A stretch of 64,000 nucleotides of DNA from Saccharomycopsis malanga (GCA_004014935.1 CP025321.1:1116001-1180000); one strand, 5' to 3'; numbered from the stretch's first letter, positions 31,208 through 42,544 are shown. Notes: generated from the sequence alone by a model not told the origin. Made by a program: numbers and translations.

Positions 31208-31534
31208 ATTCTTTTTTTTTTTTATTGTTTGTCATTATGTTTATTTTCAAAAAAAATCTTACGATTTCTACTTGTTTAGTTTTTTTTATCATCCAGTTTA
31301 AATGCTTGGTGCGGTGTTTGCAAATACGGTCATTTTTTTTTTTTGCTTGTTACATTTATCTTTGGATTACTTGGCTTGTATGCAATTGTCGTTATATTAT
31401 GAATATGAAAAGTTGCATATTGATTTGTTTGTAGTTGGTTAATCGCATCAAAGTGGTGATATATTATCAACGATGATTTGTATTAAAGGGACAAAAGCTG
31501 GTTTGAGAAAAGGATACAAGTCTGGAAGAATAGA
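31208..31534. other. GAL83 3' flank
   Basis: T-rich DNA with several T8-T10 runs. No gene seen. Confidence 0.35.
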
Positions 31535-31690
31535 GTCTGGACCACTTGACCGGATGGCTCAGTGAGTAGTACTCTCAGAGAAGATGAATAGACCTGGCAG
31601 AATATTTCAACCGCTAGTATTCCTAGAGAAGAGACAAAAGACTTGACAGGCTCCTGGGTTCGATTCCGACACGAACACTTTTTTTTGCTT
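31535..31690 (+). mobile_element. SINE-A head fragment
   Basis: A box GGATGGCTCAGTGAG near 31550, a duplicated CTCAGAGAAGATGAATAGAC / CCTAGAGAAGAGACAAAAGAC segment, and B box GGTTCGATTCC near 31659. The body and tail are missing. Confidence 0.65.
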
Positions 31691-32059
31691 CTTTTTATGA
31701 TACTAAAAGTATAACGCCTACTTTCCAATATATCAATAGGAAAATTATGATTGCTGGACATTTGATCGAGAGGTATACTCTTATCTTTAATTCTTCCAAT
31801 ATCATGTAAAGCTAATTTCATTTTTTAGATTTTAGATCATTAATTCTTAATTATTAAGCATTATGCATATAATACTTATTATGAGTTAACTATATACTTA
31901 ATATTCTCATTTATTAGGAATTACCAATATACTTTAATTTCTTAGTTACTAACAACAACGATAAAAGATTTTACTATTTAATCGAGAAACCTGAAGCTCT
32001 AGAAGTTGTCAAATTCAATATCTAATTACTTAAAAAGACAAAAAATAGAAGGAAAAGTT

Positions 32060-32255
32060 AAATGAATGACATGATTGGGTTTTCCCCATTGAGAAAATTA
32101 TGATAAACAGGTCATCATTGAGTTTTGCCAAGTCTCTTTAGACATGGAGCGTATGTAAGAGACTGATATTTACTGGGCTTTACCAAGCCCCCTTAGACAT
32201 AGCGCGTATATACGGAACTGATATGTTCTGAGCTCCAAATATATGATATTGTCAT
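32060..32255 (+). mobile_element. two SINE-A 3' regions in tandem
   Basis: GACATGATTGGGTTTTCCCC is followed by two successive tails: GTCTCTTTAGACATGGAGCG ... ATTTACTGGGC, and CCCCCTTAGACATAGCGCG ... ATATGTTCTGAGCTCCAAAT, ending in ATATGATATTGTCATT. Confidence 0.65.
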
Positions 32256-32882
32256 TAATGGATGCCTGAATAGCTACAATTTATCATTTACTTATCAACA
32301 ATTTATTAAATGTTAACAATAGCTACAATTTGCCAATTACTCATAGTAACAACAATTTATCAATTAACTGTAATGCCATTATAGTACTAACCATTCAATA
32401 TATCTACCTGTAATCAATTATGGAAACTCACGTTGGAGACCAATTATGAATTATTATTCTGAATATGTTTCAGCATTACCTACAGTCTTCTTATAACCTA
32501 TTTATCCCTATGGTATAAAATAAAATGAGCCACTAAACCTCTATAATTTTGGGCCCACCGTATTAGTACTGCATCCCACAACTTACAATAGCCCATCATG
32601 GCCCAGTAAATATCAATCCCAACCTGTTCAACATGCCATATATATAGTTAAATATCAATCATTCTGCATTCGCTCAGCTGCTTGTCCGCGAAAACGAGAC
32701 AGGTGTCGCCGGGTAATAAATTAACTAGGCTATAACGCAGGTGACCTATATAATAATTGGGATCACCGTGTTTTTTTTTTCATAGTGGAAATAATTTCAA
32801 ACTGAAAAATTTCAACAGATAGTATACTGTATTAAAATAACTTTTTGACATTACCTAATACCTTTTAAATACAGACGATCAA
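32256..32882. promoter_or_regulatory. MRPL20 upstream region
   Basis: The region is AT-rich and repeats the phrase AGCTACAATTT near 32271 and 32321. CCGGGTAA at 32709-32716 is a reverse-strand TTACCCGG, about 170 bp before the start codon. Confidence 0.4.
32709..32716 (-). promoter_or_regulatory. Reb1-like site upstream of MRPL20
   Basis: CCGGGTAA on the plus strand (TTACCCGG on the minus), about 170 bp upstream of the ATG at 32883. Confidence 0.5.
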
Positions 32883-33428
32883 ATGTTCAGACACTTCATA
32901 AACGTTTCCAAGCGTAGTGTATCCACTGCTCCCAAGAAACTTCTTGTGGAAAGCAAGTATAACTCAAAGAGCTCACCATCAAACTTTAAGCCTAAGAAAA
33001 TTGAACCTGGTGTGTATTACCAACCATCTCCATCGATCCCTTCACCATTGCAAAAGACACCAAGTGTATTTTTGCCAAATTCGGATCCAAGAAAAGCCGC
33101 AGCTGTCCCAGAATATTCTGCGGAAGACGTCTCATATATGCCACCACTCAGCACACCTACTGAGAAGCAATACCATTTAACTGCTGAGCAAATAGAGGAA
33201 ATCCAACAGCTAAGACAGAGCGATCCATACAAATACACAAGAAAAACATTGGCTCAAATGTACCAGTGTTCTGAGTTTTTCATAGGCTTGGTTGCCGACA
33301 ATACCGAAGCCAGAATCAAGGATATGGCAGCAAGACTCGAAACTATAAAGTCCATGTGGTCGCCAAAGAGAAGAGACGCCAGACTTGACAGACAGAAGAG
33401 AAAACAGGCGTGGTATTCCTCTGCTTAG
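32883..33428 (+). CDS. MRPL20: Mitochondrial large-subunit ribosomal protein (MRPL20, mL58 family)
   Basis: The protein has 181 residues. The start MFRHFINVSKRSVSTAPKKL is a clear mitochondrial presequence with a likely cleavage near Arg-Ser-Val-Ser. The middle is Pro-rich (QPSPSIPSPLQKTPSVFLPN). The C-terminal half carries the family signature: LTAEQIEEIQQLRQSDPYKY, then LAQMYQCSEFFIGLVA, ending in a basic PKRRDARLDRQKRKQAWY. Known role: a fungal-specific component of the mitochondrial 54S ribosomal subunit. It is similar in length to yeast Mrpl20 (195 residues). The gene is compact and has no intron. Identification is from overall pattern, not alignment. Confidence 0.82.
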   Translation: MFRHFINVSKRSVSTAPKKLLVESKYNSKSSPSNFKPKKIEPGVYYQPSPSIPSPLQKTPSVFLPNSDPRKAAAVPEYSAEDVSYMPPLSTPTEKQYHLTAEQIEEIQQLRQSDPYKYTRKTLAQMYQCSEFFIGLVADNTEARIKDMAARLETIKSMWSPKRRDARLDRQKRKQAWYSSA

Positions 33429-33974
33429 CTGCTTAGGTATGGGTATATAGTAAATACAGTTTAATAAGTGTACATATTACAGGGGTTAATATACTTTCTG
33501 AGTTGTTTCTATAAGTGGTGTTGGAGTTTTTGTTTGTGAGGATGTAGGATGCTGTTGGTTTTTTTTTAATTTTATTTTTTGATTCATTGGTTGATTATCT
33601 TTTACAATTTAACACTATATTTCGTGAAATCTTTGATTGCAGAGGTTTTATAGTTTTAATCAAAACTTTTGATGAAACCATCCTGAAAAATGGTTCATAG
33701 AAATTTGTTTATTCCTTTTACAATCATCAGTATTCATCGATGTTCCTCTTTTTATTGTTGTGATGCCTCTACAAATTCATCATCAAATAGTGAGTTCTAC
33801 AGTATCACGTATGAACACATTCATCATATAAAGTGGTATAATGAATTTCTATAGTTTATAAACCTAGAAATAAAAAGACTTTCAATCGAATTGGCTCTCT
33901 TAATTATTATTCTTTACTATGCTTGTGAACTGGAAAACCAAAAAGAATTTTAATTGTATAAACACTATCCTATA
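33429..33974. other. MRPL20 3' flank
   Basis: AT-rich; nothing recognised. Confidence 0.35.
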
Positions 33975-34112
33975 ACTACCGGGAGGGATGGGTAGTGCTC
34001 TGGAGAAGGGGAATAGACCTAACAGTCTCAAGGGTTCGATTTCCACTACAAGCACTTTTTACTAGCTGTTTTTACAATGTTGAACAAGCAAGAGTAACTG
34101 TATAATCAACCC
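33975..34112 (+). mobile_element. SINE-A head fragment
   Basis: GGATGGGTAGTGCTCTGGAG, AGACCTAACAG, B box GGTTCGATTTCC near 34031, then ACAATGTTGAACAAGCAAGAG. It is followed by a family B copy in the same orientation. Confidence 0.6.
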
Positions 34113-34139
34113 TTAGTTATAGCTTATTCACCTAATTTC

Positions 34140-35030
34140 CCACATTATTCCGCTCATAAGCTTTGCAAGAAATGGGATTATTACTCGCCAAAATATACTT
34201 TCGAAAAGTATAGATATTCAAAAATATGCCTATATGCAATAGCCTTACTATTGCCAGGTGGCCAAGTTGGTTGGGCCATGCGCCACGCAAAATAGTGCAG
34301 AATCGTGCAGAATCGTGCAGAAAAACAAGTGTGGCGTTCCTCACTTGGGGTTTTGGTACTCGATTCCCGCTGTTGACGTTTTGGAGTAATCATCAAACGT
34401 TTTATTGAAATAAATCAGTGTTATCCAGGTTAATTTTATTTGAGAAAAAGAACCCTACAATTTTGAATTTTTTGGCCATACTAAGATAGTATTCATAATA
34501 AACAATTTTAGATTTATGAATAATTATTTGGTATATTGGAAAATTGCCAATTTTGACAAAATGTTGATTATTCAAAGTCATATTATAGAGTCTTTACAAC
34601 AAACCAATCCATACCAAAATTATTTTTCTATACTCTTACGATCCTAGAGGTTTATACCATGTACTCTGTTTTGAGATCTTACTTTTATAAGTAATTAAAA
34701 TTGTGGGAAAGTATCATTTTGTCGAAAATAACACATAATTTGTTAACAATCGTGTTTTGCACCCCTCATAGAGACTTTCTTTAGAGCTTGACGTTATTTC
34801 ATACTTTTGAATTGCTTTTAGTTTTACTTGTGCTTTTTCAAGATTTGGATGAGCTTTTATTCTGTTCAGGGAATTCCTCTTCAACCTAAAGTTGCAAATA
34901 ATTTAATGTTACTTTTATTTTTTATTGAAAGGATGTTCAATTGTGTTGAAAGAATTTTATTTTTGGAAGCTTAAATCGGGATCGAATTTTTAAAATATGT
35001 TTATTTATACAACCGGCTTATAGTTGTGCC
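34140..35030 (+). mobile_element. family B element
   Basis: A box GTGGCCAAGTTGG near 34258, a tandem AATCGTGCAG duplication, GTGTGGCG, GGTACTCGATTCCCGC near 34356, and the conserved body (CAATTTTGACAAAATGTTGA, ACACATAATTTGTTAACAAT, GCTTATTTATACAACCGG). No SINE-A tail is evident at its 3' end. Confidence 0.72.
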
Positions 35031-35580
35031 CTAATTAAAACTACCTTGGACTTACCATTCTTATATTTAATAATATTTTGAGTGCGTCTTAATTACGTAT
35101 ATTGGAATTCAGAAAGGTAAATTGATTGTGAAGATTAGTTATCTAAGTTTTTTTGTCATTCAATTTGGGTCTAGTGGATCATCTTTAGGAACTGATTTTA
35201 GTTTTTATAATAGGTTTTTAGCTTTTTTAAAACTACCACTATTTTCCGCTTTAGACATAGGTCTTGTTCATTTCGTAGGTTCAGGATTTATTTTACGCTA
35301 TTTACGTTTAGTGGTTTGATAAGCAGTGTAATCAATTTATTTTATACAAGGATCAAACAAATGATTTATTATATGTCCCAGTCACAAGGACAAGCCTCAA
35401 TCCTCGGAAATTTAGTTGTTGACCTTCTTAACACTAGGTTTACATTGAAAAGTTATGTAATGAGAGTTAGTCGTAATGACTTGTTGAGTTTATGATGGAG
35501 ACGGTTTTTTATATGCTGCTATTCAGAATTTAACATTTAATTAATAAAAAATACCTTCGATTCATGTCGTAGGTTTATAA

Positions 35581-35877
35581 ATAAAGGTTAATATCAATTA
35601 TGGAAGGTTAGTATCAATTATGGAAGGTTAGTATCAATTATTAAAGGTTGATATCAAATATGGAAGGTTAGTATCAATTATTAAAGGTTGATATCAGTTA
35701 TTTAAGATTAATATCAATTATTCAAGAATAATATCAGTTATTTAAGATTAATATTAGTTATTTAAGAGTAATATCAGTTATTTAAGATTAATATCAATTA
35801 TTTAAGAATAATATCAGTTATTTAAGATTAATATCAATTATTAAATGTTAGTATCAATTATTAAAGAATAATATCAA
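35581..35877. repeat. 20-bp minisatellite, 15 units in exact register
   Basis: Unit consensus TTTAAGATTAATATCAATTA (earlier units TGGAAGGTTAGTATCAATTA). Fifteen consecutive units keep a strict 20-bp period from 35581 to about 35877 with substitutions but no indels. It ends about 280 bp before the GYP1 start codon. Confidence 0.95.
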
Positions 35878-36158
35878 CTCAACATTCTATTCGCATTGCT
35901 CCCCATTTCAAAGGTATTTACGACCAATACTACTACCACCCCGGGTTTCTCTTTTCTAGTCTCCCGTTTATTTTCAATTTTCACTTGACTTGCGATATTT
36001 CAACTGAAAAATACAAATTAGATAGAGCTGTCATTATCACCAGAATAAAGACCGAACAGAGTGTAAGCCAATTTTATTATTATTATTATTATTATAACTG
36101 TAATTGAAACAAGGTGTGAATAAATAGGGTTGAATTTGTTCCAACGAACGAGCCCATA

Positions 36159-37965
36159 ATGCCAAAGAAAAATGGTGTTTCTCAGCCGGTAAGTATTGGC
36201 GATTTAGTATGGTTATACGAGCGTTAAAACTAACAATTTTTGTAGGAGATGACCCAAGTTTGTATGTATATTGATGCATTTTTTTTACGGTGTTGGACAC
36301 TAACAATAAGCAGACCAGAATGAGTTTATGTTTGGGGAAGGAGGTGGTAAAGGTGCGTCGATAAATTCGTTTTTAAAGTCTCTCTCGCGATCAAATACAG
36401 GCAAACCGTCGACAGGAAGTGGACATTCCAGCAAGTCGGTGATTGCTGATGATCCAAAGGTTATAGGAGCGTCGTTTTCGCATTTGAACCGGTCGTCGTC
36501 GCAGCCTAAGAAGACACATTCGACAGCAAATCATACAAACAAGCCACATCATGGCCAGAAGCCCAAGAAACAGCATCCTTTCCAGAAGAACATATATATG
36601 GATTCTGACGACGATTGGGATGCAGATGTAGACAGGTCGATCTCTGACAGTAACCACAACTCGTTGGAGTTACCTAGTAGCCGTAGCGAGCTCAAGTTGT
36701 TTCCTGCGGCGCAAATCACGCCGTCAGTGTCTCAAGTTGGGTTGGAAAAGCCCCCAAATCTGGTGCAGTTGACGCTCCAGCGAGGCTCGGGCAGCAGCGA
36801 GGCAAACTCTGACAGTAGCAGCGTAGAAGAAGACAATACAGGCGCTACTATTCTTAGGAAAAACTACGGGCAGATCATAGAGGATCCAGTCTACATTTTG
36901 CAAGTGTTCCAGGGCCCCAATGTTTCCCGATACGACGAAAACTTGATTGGAACAAGCGGAGCTCGCGAGGAGCTCAGCGCGTCCATAGCTCGGTTCAATA
37001 GATTCAAAAAGGTCTTGTTGGAACGGCCCAATATCAATTTGGAAGAGTTGAAGAAGCTCTCGTGGAACGGTGTTCCTAACGAGCTCAAGGCTGTCATCTG
37101 GCAGTTGCTTCTGGGCTACTTGTCCACCAGCAGCGACCGCAGAATCAGTGCTTTGCAAAGGAAACGTAAGGAATACGCTGACCAAATTGCAGACGTGATG
37201 CTGGATGAAAAAGATACAATCACTTGGCATCAAATCACCATTGACATTCCGCGCACAAACCCTCATATCAAGCTCTACAGCTATCCTGTCATCCAGCGGT
37301 CTCTCGAGCGTGTCTTGTACTTGTGGGCGGTCCGCCATCCCGCCAGTGGCTATGTCCAAGGCATCAACGACATTTGCACCCCGTTCTTCCAGGTCTTTCT
37401 TGCAGCTTATTTAGACAACGGTAAGGAGAACTGCGTGGATATCGGCGACGTGGACCCGTCTGAAATCCCCGAGTCTGTGCTAGACATTGTAGAAGCAGAC
37501 ACTTACTGGTGTCTTACCAAATTGCTTGATTCCATCCAGGATAACTACATACATGCTCAGCCCGGCATCATCCGACAGGTCAACGACTTGAAAGACTTGA
37601 CCAATCGCATTGACAGCGATTTGGTCAAGCATTTGGAAACCGAAGGCATTGAATTCCTTCAGTTTTCGTTCCGCTGGATGAATTGCTTGCTCATGCGCGA
37701 GTTGAACATGAACCACATCATTCGAATGTGGGACACATACCTCACCGAAGGCTCTAACGGGTTTAGCGAGTTTCACATCTATGTGTGTGCCGCATTCTTG
37801 GTCAAGTGGCTGGACCGCATCAAGGAAATGGACTTTCAAGAGATTATGATCTTTTTACAGAGCTTGCCCACTCGCAATTGGGACAACAAAGATATCGAGC
37901 TATTGTTAAGCGAGGCCTATATGTGGCAAACTCTTTATAAAAACGCCAGTGCCCATTTGAGATGA
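36159..37965 (+). CDS. GYP1: Rab GTPase-activating protein Gyp1 (TBC domain, two introns)
   Basis: Exons 36159-36188 (30 nt), 36246-36261 (16 nt) and 36314-37965 give 565 residues. The short exons encode MPKKNGVSQPEMTQVYQNEF before the long frame beginning MFGEGGG. The N-terminal 220 residues are Ser-rich and disordered. The TBC domain (about 250-555) opens at SWNGVPNELKAVIWQLLLGY. The two catalytic fingers are present: Arg329 in ITIDIPRTNPH and Gln364 in SGYVQGIND. Further signatures are ADTYWCLTKLLDSIQDNYI and FRWMNCLLMRELNM. Known role: GAP for Ypt1 and other Rabs at the Golgi. It lacks the long insertion that S. cerevisiae Gyp1 carries before the final TBC helices. Confidence 0.95.
36189..36245 (+). 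other. GYP1 intron 1, 57 nt
   Basis: Donor GTAAGT, branch AAACTAAC, acceptor TTTTTGTAG ending at 36245. Confidence 0.88.
36262..36313 (+). other. GYP1 intron 2, 49 or 52 nt, tandem acceptor
   Basis: Donor GTATGT, branch ACACTAAC, and then AAGCAG: two AG acceptors 3 nt apart (ending 36310 or 36313). Both keep the frame, giving Val-Tyr-Gln or Val-Ser-Asp-Gln at the join. Confidence 0.85.
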
Positions 37966-38039
37966 TTGTTGGAAAAACTGTAAGGTTCATAGCTTGAAAT
38001 AAACTGGTGGCTTTTCAAAAAACATTTTGTTTGGTTGAA

Positions 38040-38590
38040 ACAGTGTAATTTTAATTATTTAATGTAAATATGAAAATATTTTGTGCAAAATGGTTTGAGA
38101 ATATTTAATCAATGTTAATATGAAAAAATATTTTGAGAAATAGTTTGAAAATATTTGATTAATATCAATATGAATTGTGCAAAATGGTTTGAAAATATTC
38201 AATTAATGCTAATATGAATTGTGAGAAATAGTTTGAAAATATTCAATTAATGTTAATATGAATTGTGCAAAATGGTTTAATAAAATTCAATCAATGTTAA
38301 TATGAATATATACTGTGCAAATGAAATTATATTATGCAAAATAGTTTGAGAATATTTAACCAATGTTAATAAAGAAAATATTGTTACAAATAGTTTGAAA
38401 ATATTTGATTAATGTTAATATGAAAATATATTGTGCAAAATGATTTTGAAATACTTAATTAATGTTAATGTGAATTGTGCAAAATGGTTTGAGAATATTT
38501 AACCGATGTTAATATGAGTTGTGACAAATAGTTTGAAAATATTCAATTAATGCTAATATGAATTGTGCAAAATAGTTTGAAATTATTCAA
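38040..38590. repeat. approximately 44-bp minisatellite downstream of GYP1
   Basis: About twelve imperfect units of the form GTTTGAAAATATTCAATTAA then TGTTAATATGAATTGTGCAAAATG. Some units carry an extra AAATATA segment. It is bounded on the right by a SINE-A tail. Confidence 0.88.
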
Positions 38591-38591
38591 T

Positions 38592-38890
38592 TAATAATAA
38601 TAATAATAATAATCTTATATTTCAAGCCCAGTACATATCAGTTTCGTATATACGCGCCATGTCTAAAGGGACTTGGTAAAGCCCAATCTTGTTCTGTTAA
38701 TTATAAACTTTTCACTCGATAAAATGGAAAGTTTATTTGTCTAGGTTGTGCTTCAACAGTCGTACTTGCCTGCAAGATGACAGTAACATTGTAAAAGCCA
38801 GGGAGTAAAAAACGTTCGTGCTGGGAATCGAACCCATGTTCGAGTATTATCACCTAAAATATCCTGTCTTTTTCTCTTCGCCATCGGCTA
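38592..38890 (-). mobile_element. SINE-A copy with (TAA)n tail
   Basis: The tail (TAATAA, six units) at 38594-38612, then plus-strand view CTTATATTTCAAGCCCAGTA, GTATATACGCGCCATGTC, GGGACTTGGTAAAGCCC and B box GGGAATCGAACCC near 38823. The head is diverged after the B box. Confidence 0.8.
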
Positions 38891-39377
38891 ACTATATAAA
38901 TAGCCTATCTTAATAAGCTGCTGTATATACAACCGGACATCAAAATAGTGTAATTATTGGGTGGGCTATAGATCTACTTGAACATTACTGTAAGCCAAAA
39001 TTGTATAGTTATAACAATGACTAGACATTGAGAATACCATACGAATATGACAAGTATCAGACCTGAACAATCCAAAATTATATAATCAAGTTACAGTTCT
39101 CTGAAAAGATCGTAATTCTTATCCAATAAATGTATTCTTTTAGAAATCTATAATATATAAATGCACTTGTTGTTGACACATCTATTCTACTTACAACTCA
39201 AAGACTCATTTTCTTTATAGTGCACCATTTCTTAATCACATTTCAGTACCGTCAAATCCTCACGAAAGAATTACCAAGTACAATGCATCACAATGCATAA
39301 ACATACTGCAACTTACTAAGCGCTTACTAATAGTTTTTTTTAGTACATGATGATAAGCATATTTATGTATAAGTAAA
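38891..39377. other. ACH1 3' flank
   Basis: AT-rich; no gene or repeat recognised. Confidence 0.35.
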
Positions 39378-40949
39378 TTAGAACTTGATATCCCAGCTGT
39401 CCAATTTCATAGTGCCGTTCTTTTCAAAGTTCAAGTGCATCTTGAATGCGTCTGCAAGGTTATGCGGCTCATGTAATGCTTTCTTTTTCGAAACGTAGTG
39501 GACAGCTCTGTCAAAGTATTCTGTCAACTGGTCCTTATAATCAGGGTGTGCACATTTTTTGATAAGTTCAACAGCTCTTTCTTTTGGTGACAATCCACGA
39601 AGGTCAGCCAAGCCCTGTTCGGTGACAATAATATCCAAATCGTGTTCGGTTTGATCAATGTGCGATGCAAATGGAACAATACATGAAATGCCGGTTTTGT
39701 CGGTTTTAGAAGGACGTGCAGATGGAGTGTGCATGACAGAAAGCTTTGCATTTCTAAGGAAATCTGCACTGCCGCCGATGCCATGCAACATACGTGAACC
39801 CGAAACATTGGTCGAGTTTGCATGTGCATATATGTCAACCTCCACAGGGGTATTCATAGCGATCACTCCTAAGCGTCTAATAATCTCTGGGGAATTGGAA
39901 ACAACCTGAGATCTGAGACAGAGTTTGTTCTTGTACAAGTCAAAGTTATCAAAGAAACGCTCAAAGCCTTTTTCGGTCAATCTAATGGAGGTCGAGGTTG
40001 CATAATTCAAAGTGCCTTTTTCAAAGAAATCAAGAAAAGAATCTTGAAGCACTTCGGTCCAAACATTCAAATCTTTGAAGGAAGACTCAGCGAGACCTTC
40101 TATTACGGCGTTAGCAATGTTACCAATACCAGACTGTAAAGGATGCAAGTTGTGCGGCATTCTGCCTTGCTTAACTTCATGCTCCAAAAACTCTATCAAG
40201 TGGCCTGCAATGGCGCGTGAGGTTGCATCTGAAGGTGTGTTTGGTGGAACCTTATCTTTCAATTTGCTTTCAACAATAGCAACAACCCTATTTGGGTCCA
40301 CTGGAATGGAATCACGCCCCGACTTGTCGTCAACACGCGTATAAGGATATGCAGGTCTGAAAGGTGGGTTTATAGGCATGTCAATATCATGCAAACCCTC
40401 AAAAGAGGGGGTCTCAGTGTTAACTTCAATAATGACCTTGTCGGAAACTGAAATAAACTCCGGAGAACCGCCTACTGCAGGACCTGGCACAATAGAGCCG
40501 TCCTCCTTGATAGCTGTGGCCTCAATAATAGTATAATCCAACAAATCATTGCTTTTATTTTTTGTGTAGTAACCATATGTTAAGTCCTGTGGGAACATGG
40601 ATAAATGCTTGTCGAAAAACTGTGTTCTGCCGTCATTTATAGCATTGGCAATAGGCTTGCCTACTTGATGCGGTGCTCTGCGCAAAAGCATGCTGTTGTC
40701 TGCCCATCTGCTTTCTTCAGGTCCTGCAGATGCACCAATGAACAAGTTAAAGGCTAACTTGCCTTGAAGATTGTTTTTCTCCACATGTTCCGCAATGGCG
40801 TTTGGAACAACCTTAGGAGACCCAACACCGGTGAAACCGGACCATCCAATGTATTGACCATTTTTGAAAAATGGGACACATTCTTCAGCAGTACGAAGCT
40901 TCTGAAGATATGGGGCGTATCTAACTCTTTGTTTAAGTATTGCAGACAT
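39378..40949 (-). CDS. ACH1: Acetyl-CoA hydrolase / CoA-transferase Ach1
   Basis: The protein has 523 residues from the ATG at 40949 (S. cerevisiae Ach1 has 526). Near-identical signatures: [74 protein letters not shown] and [18 protein letters not shown]. The frame is open for 80 more codons upstream, but that stretch crosses a TATA run and does not resemble the family, so the internal ATG is chosen. Known role: mitochondrial succinyl-CoA:acetate CoA transferase and acetyl-CoA hydrolase, for acetate detoxification and acetyl-CoA balance. No intron. Confidence 0.97.
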   Translation of the reverse strand: MSAILKQRVRYAPYLQKLRTAEECVPFFKNGQYIGWSGFTGVGSPKVVPNAIAEHVEKNNLQGKLAFNLFIGASAGPEESRWADNSMLLRRAPHQVGKPIANAINDGRTQFFDKHLSMFPQDLTYGYYTKNKSNDLLDYTIIEATAIKEDGSIVPGPAVGGSPEFISVSDKVIIEVNTETPSFEGLHDIDMPINPPFRPAYPYTRVDDKSGRDSIPVDPNRVVAIVESKLKDKVPPNTPSDATSRAIAGHLIEFLEHEVKQGRMPHNLHPLQSGIGNIANAVIEGLAESSFKDLNVWTEVLQDSFLDFFEKGTLNYATSTSIRLTEKGFERFFDNFDLYKNKLCLRSQVVSNSPEIIRRLGVIAMNTPVEVDIYAHANSTNVSGSRMLHGIGGSADFLRNAKLSVMHTPSARPSKTDKTGISCIVPFASHIDQTEHDLDIIVTEQGLADLRGLSPKERAVELIKKCAHPDYKDQLTEYFDRAVHYVSKKKALHEPHNLADAFKMHLNFEKNGTMKLDSWDIKF

Positions 40950-41046
40950 CAGTGTGGGACGTGCGTGGAGTGACAGGGGAAAATGCTTGAGTGCATGAGG
41001 AGGGGTATACTGCACAGAGCGGGGGCAATGGGGGACATTCAAATCT

Positions 41047-41058
41047 TTATATATATAA
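41047..41058 (-). promoter_or_regulatory. TATA box of ACH1
   Basis: TATATATATAAAG on the minus strand about 100 bp upstream of the ACH1 ATG, in the usual yeast TATA distance range. Confidence 0.55.
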
Positions 41059-41470
41059 TGCATGCATACATATTGCGCGCGCAGTGTGACGGGATACACC
41101 ACTTCTCCGCTAGACCGTTCTGCAACATCATGCTTTCGTAAGCAGTTTTCTCCAGCATATTGACGCATTACAGAACATCCACGGTCCACTTCTGGCCTAC
41201 ACTTCTGGCATGAACTACATACAGTCCACGCATTACAGTCTGCTGATGCACTTCTAGTGGGTCCCTATAATTTATTCTCATACATGGTCTCTACAAAAAT
41301 ATTTGAATATAACATATTACGAATAAATAGTTTATAGTCTCTGGTGTTATCATGACCCTTACTGGTCAATCGCATTCCATAGTATGGTCATTCCAATCGG
41401 AAGCGAGAACGGGTGGTTTGATCCCTCTACATTTCTACCATGTTCGATAATACATTACCAACGCATGGGC

Positions 41471-41485
41471 ACGCGTTACACGCGT
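41471..41485. promoter_or_regulatory. two ACGCGT hexamers upstream of ACH1
   Basis: Perfect palindromic ACGCGT (the MluI / MCB core) at 41471-41476 and 41480-41485, about 525 bp before ACH1. In S. cerevisiae MCB sites bind Mbp1-Swi6 at G1/S. No obvious cell-cycle gene is adjacent, so the role is open. Confidence 0.35.
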
Positions 41486-41832
41486 TCGTCCGAGAAAAAG
41501 GAGCCAGCCAGTAGCATGCATTGCATTTTAATCTTTTTTTTTTATTTGTTATCAGCTGACATGCGCATATAAATGCATATCTGCATCTATCAACTGATTG
41601 TCATATGCTCTTTGCAGTACCATCTATCACATTCCGATAAATAATTAAAATGTTGGCTTTATTTTTGATCAAGATTTGGAAATTCTAATTGAACAGATTT
41701 GCAAACGTTGTAAATGGTCTATGTTGTCTAATTTTGGAAATTGATCTTCCTAGTTGTAAATATTTCAATTTTTATATTGTTTTTTCCATTAATTATAAAA
41801 CAATTGAATTCTATTTTTGGCTTTGTAGATTT

Positions 41833-41884
41833 TATAATAATAATAACATCGTATATTTCGAGCCCAGTATATAGCAGTTTCGTT
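41833..41884 (-). mobile_element. SINE-A 3' tail fragment
   Basis: Plus-strand view: ATAATAATAACATCG, ATATTTCGAGCCCAGTATAT and AGCAGTTTCGTTTATT. Confidence 0.6.
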
Positions 41885-42384
41885 TATTATTAAAATTATT
41901 GAAGTTTTATGTTATGTGATAATTTGATGGCAAAAAAATTGAGCTGTAATATGGGAGTTGTGGTATAGAATGGTGTAATGTAGTTGTTGAAATTATATTA
42001 TATTGCAACAAGTTTTGAGTTATGACACTGTGTTTATCATACATTGTTATACAAACAACGGTTATTAGCATATTATTCGTGCATCGGAGATGTATTTTCA
42101 AAGCAAAGGTGAGCAGATAAGAATGTAGGAGGTGGACTTACATAGAGCCTAGCTAAAGGTTATCTAAGACTAGACGTAAATACAATCACAAATTAAGTAT
42201 TGCTCATCATTTTATAAAAGCAATTTTTGATGACAAAATAATTAGTTTTTGCAACACATAATCTTGTCGGGGAACTTTTCTATAGCTATAGTTATACGTT
42301 TTGGTAAACTATACTCCACATTCATCTGAAACATTTTTTTATTTTATCTTTCAGACAAATAAATGCTTACTTTCCACTTTATTG
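41885..42384. other. intergenic, no gene seen
   Basis: AT-rich sequence between SINE-A fragments; nothing recognised on either strand. Confidence 0.35.
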
Positions 42385-42500
42385 AGTGATAAGTTTATAA
42401 TTAACAGGACATGGTTGGGCTTTGCCTTTAGACATGGCGCGTATATACCAAACTGAGATGTACTGGGCACGAGAAGTACGATATATTATTATTTGAATTA
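42385..42500 (+). mobile_element. SINE-A 3' region
   Basis: TAACAGGACATGGTTGGGC, TTTAGACATGGCGCGTATA and GATGTACTGGGCACGAG, then a short ATATATTATTATT tail. Confidence 0.65.
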
Positions 42501-42544
42501 ACTATGTACAAAAATTTACTACATAATCACTCAATATTATTTGC

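Noticed and set aside
35122-35319. Possible mitochondrial DNA insert suggested by a hydrophobic AT-rich frame
   Set aside because: No ATG start, no recognisable mitochondrial gene; it overlaps the far end of a family B copy.
35581-35877. CRISPR-like array
   Set aside because: Units are contiguous with no spacers; it is a simple minisatellite.
40950-41189. 80-residue N-terminal extension of ACH1
   Set aside because: The frame is open but crosses a TATA run, and the peptide does not resemble the family. The ATG at 40949 aligns with the known start of Ach1.
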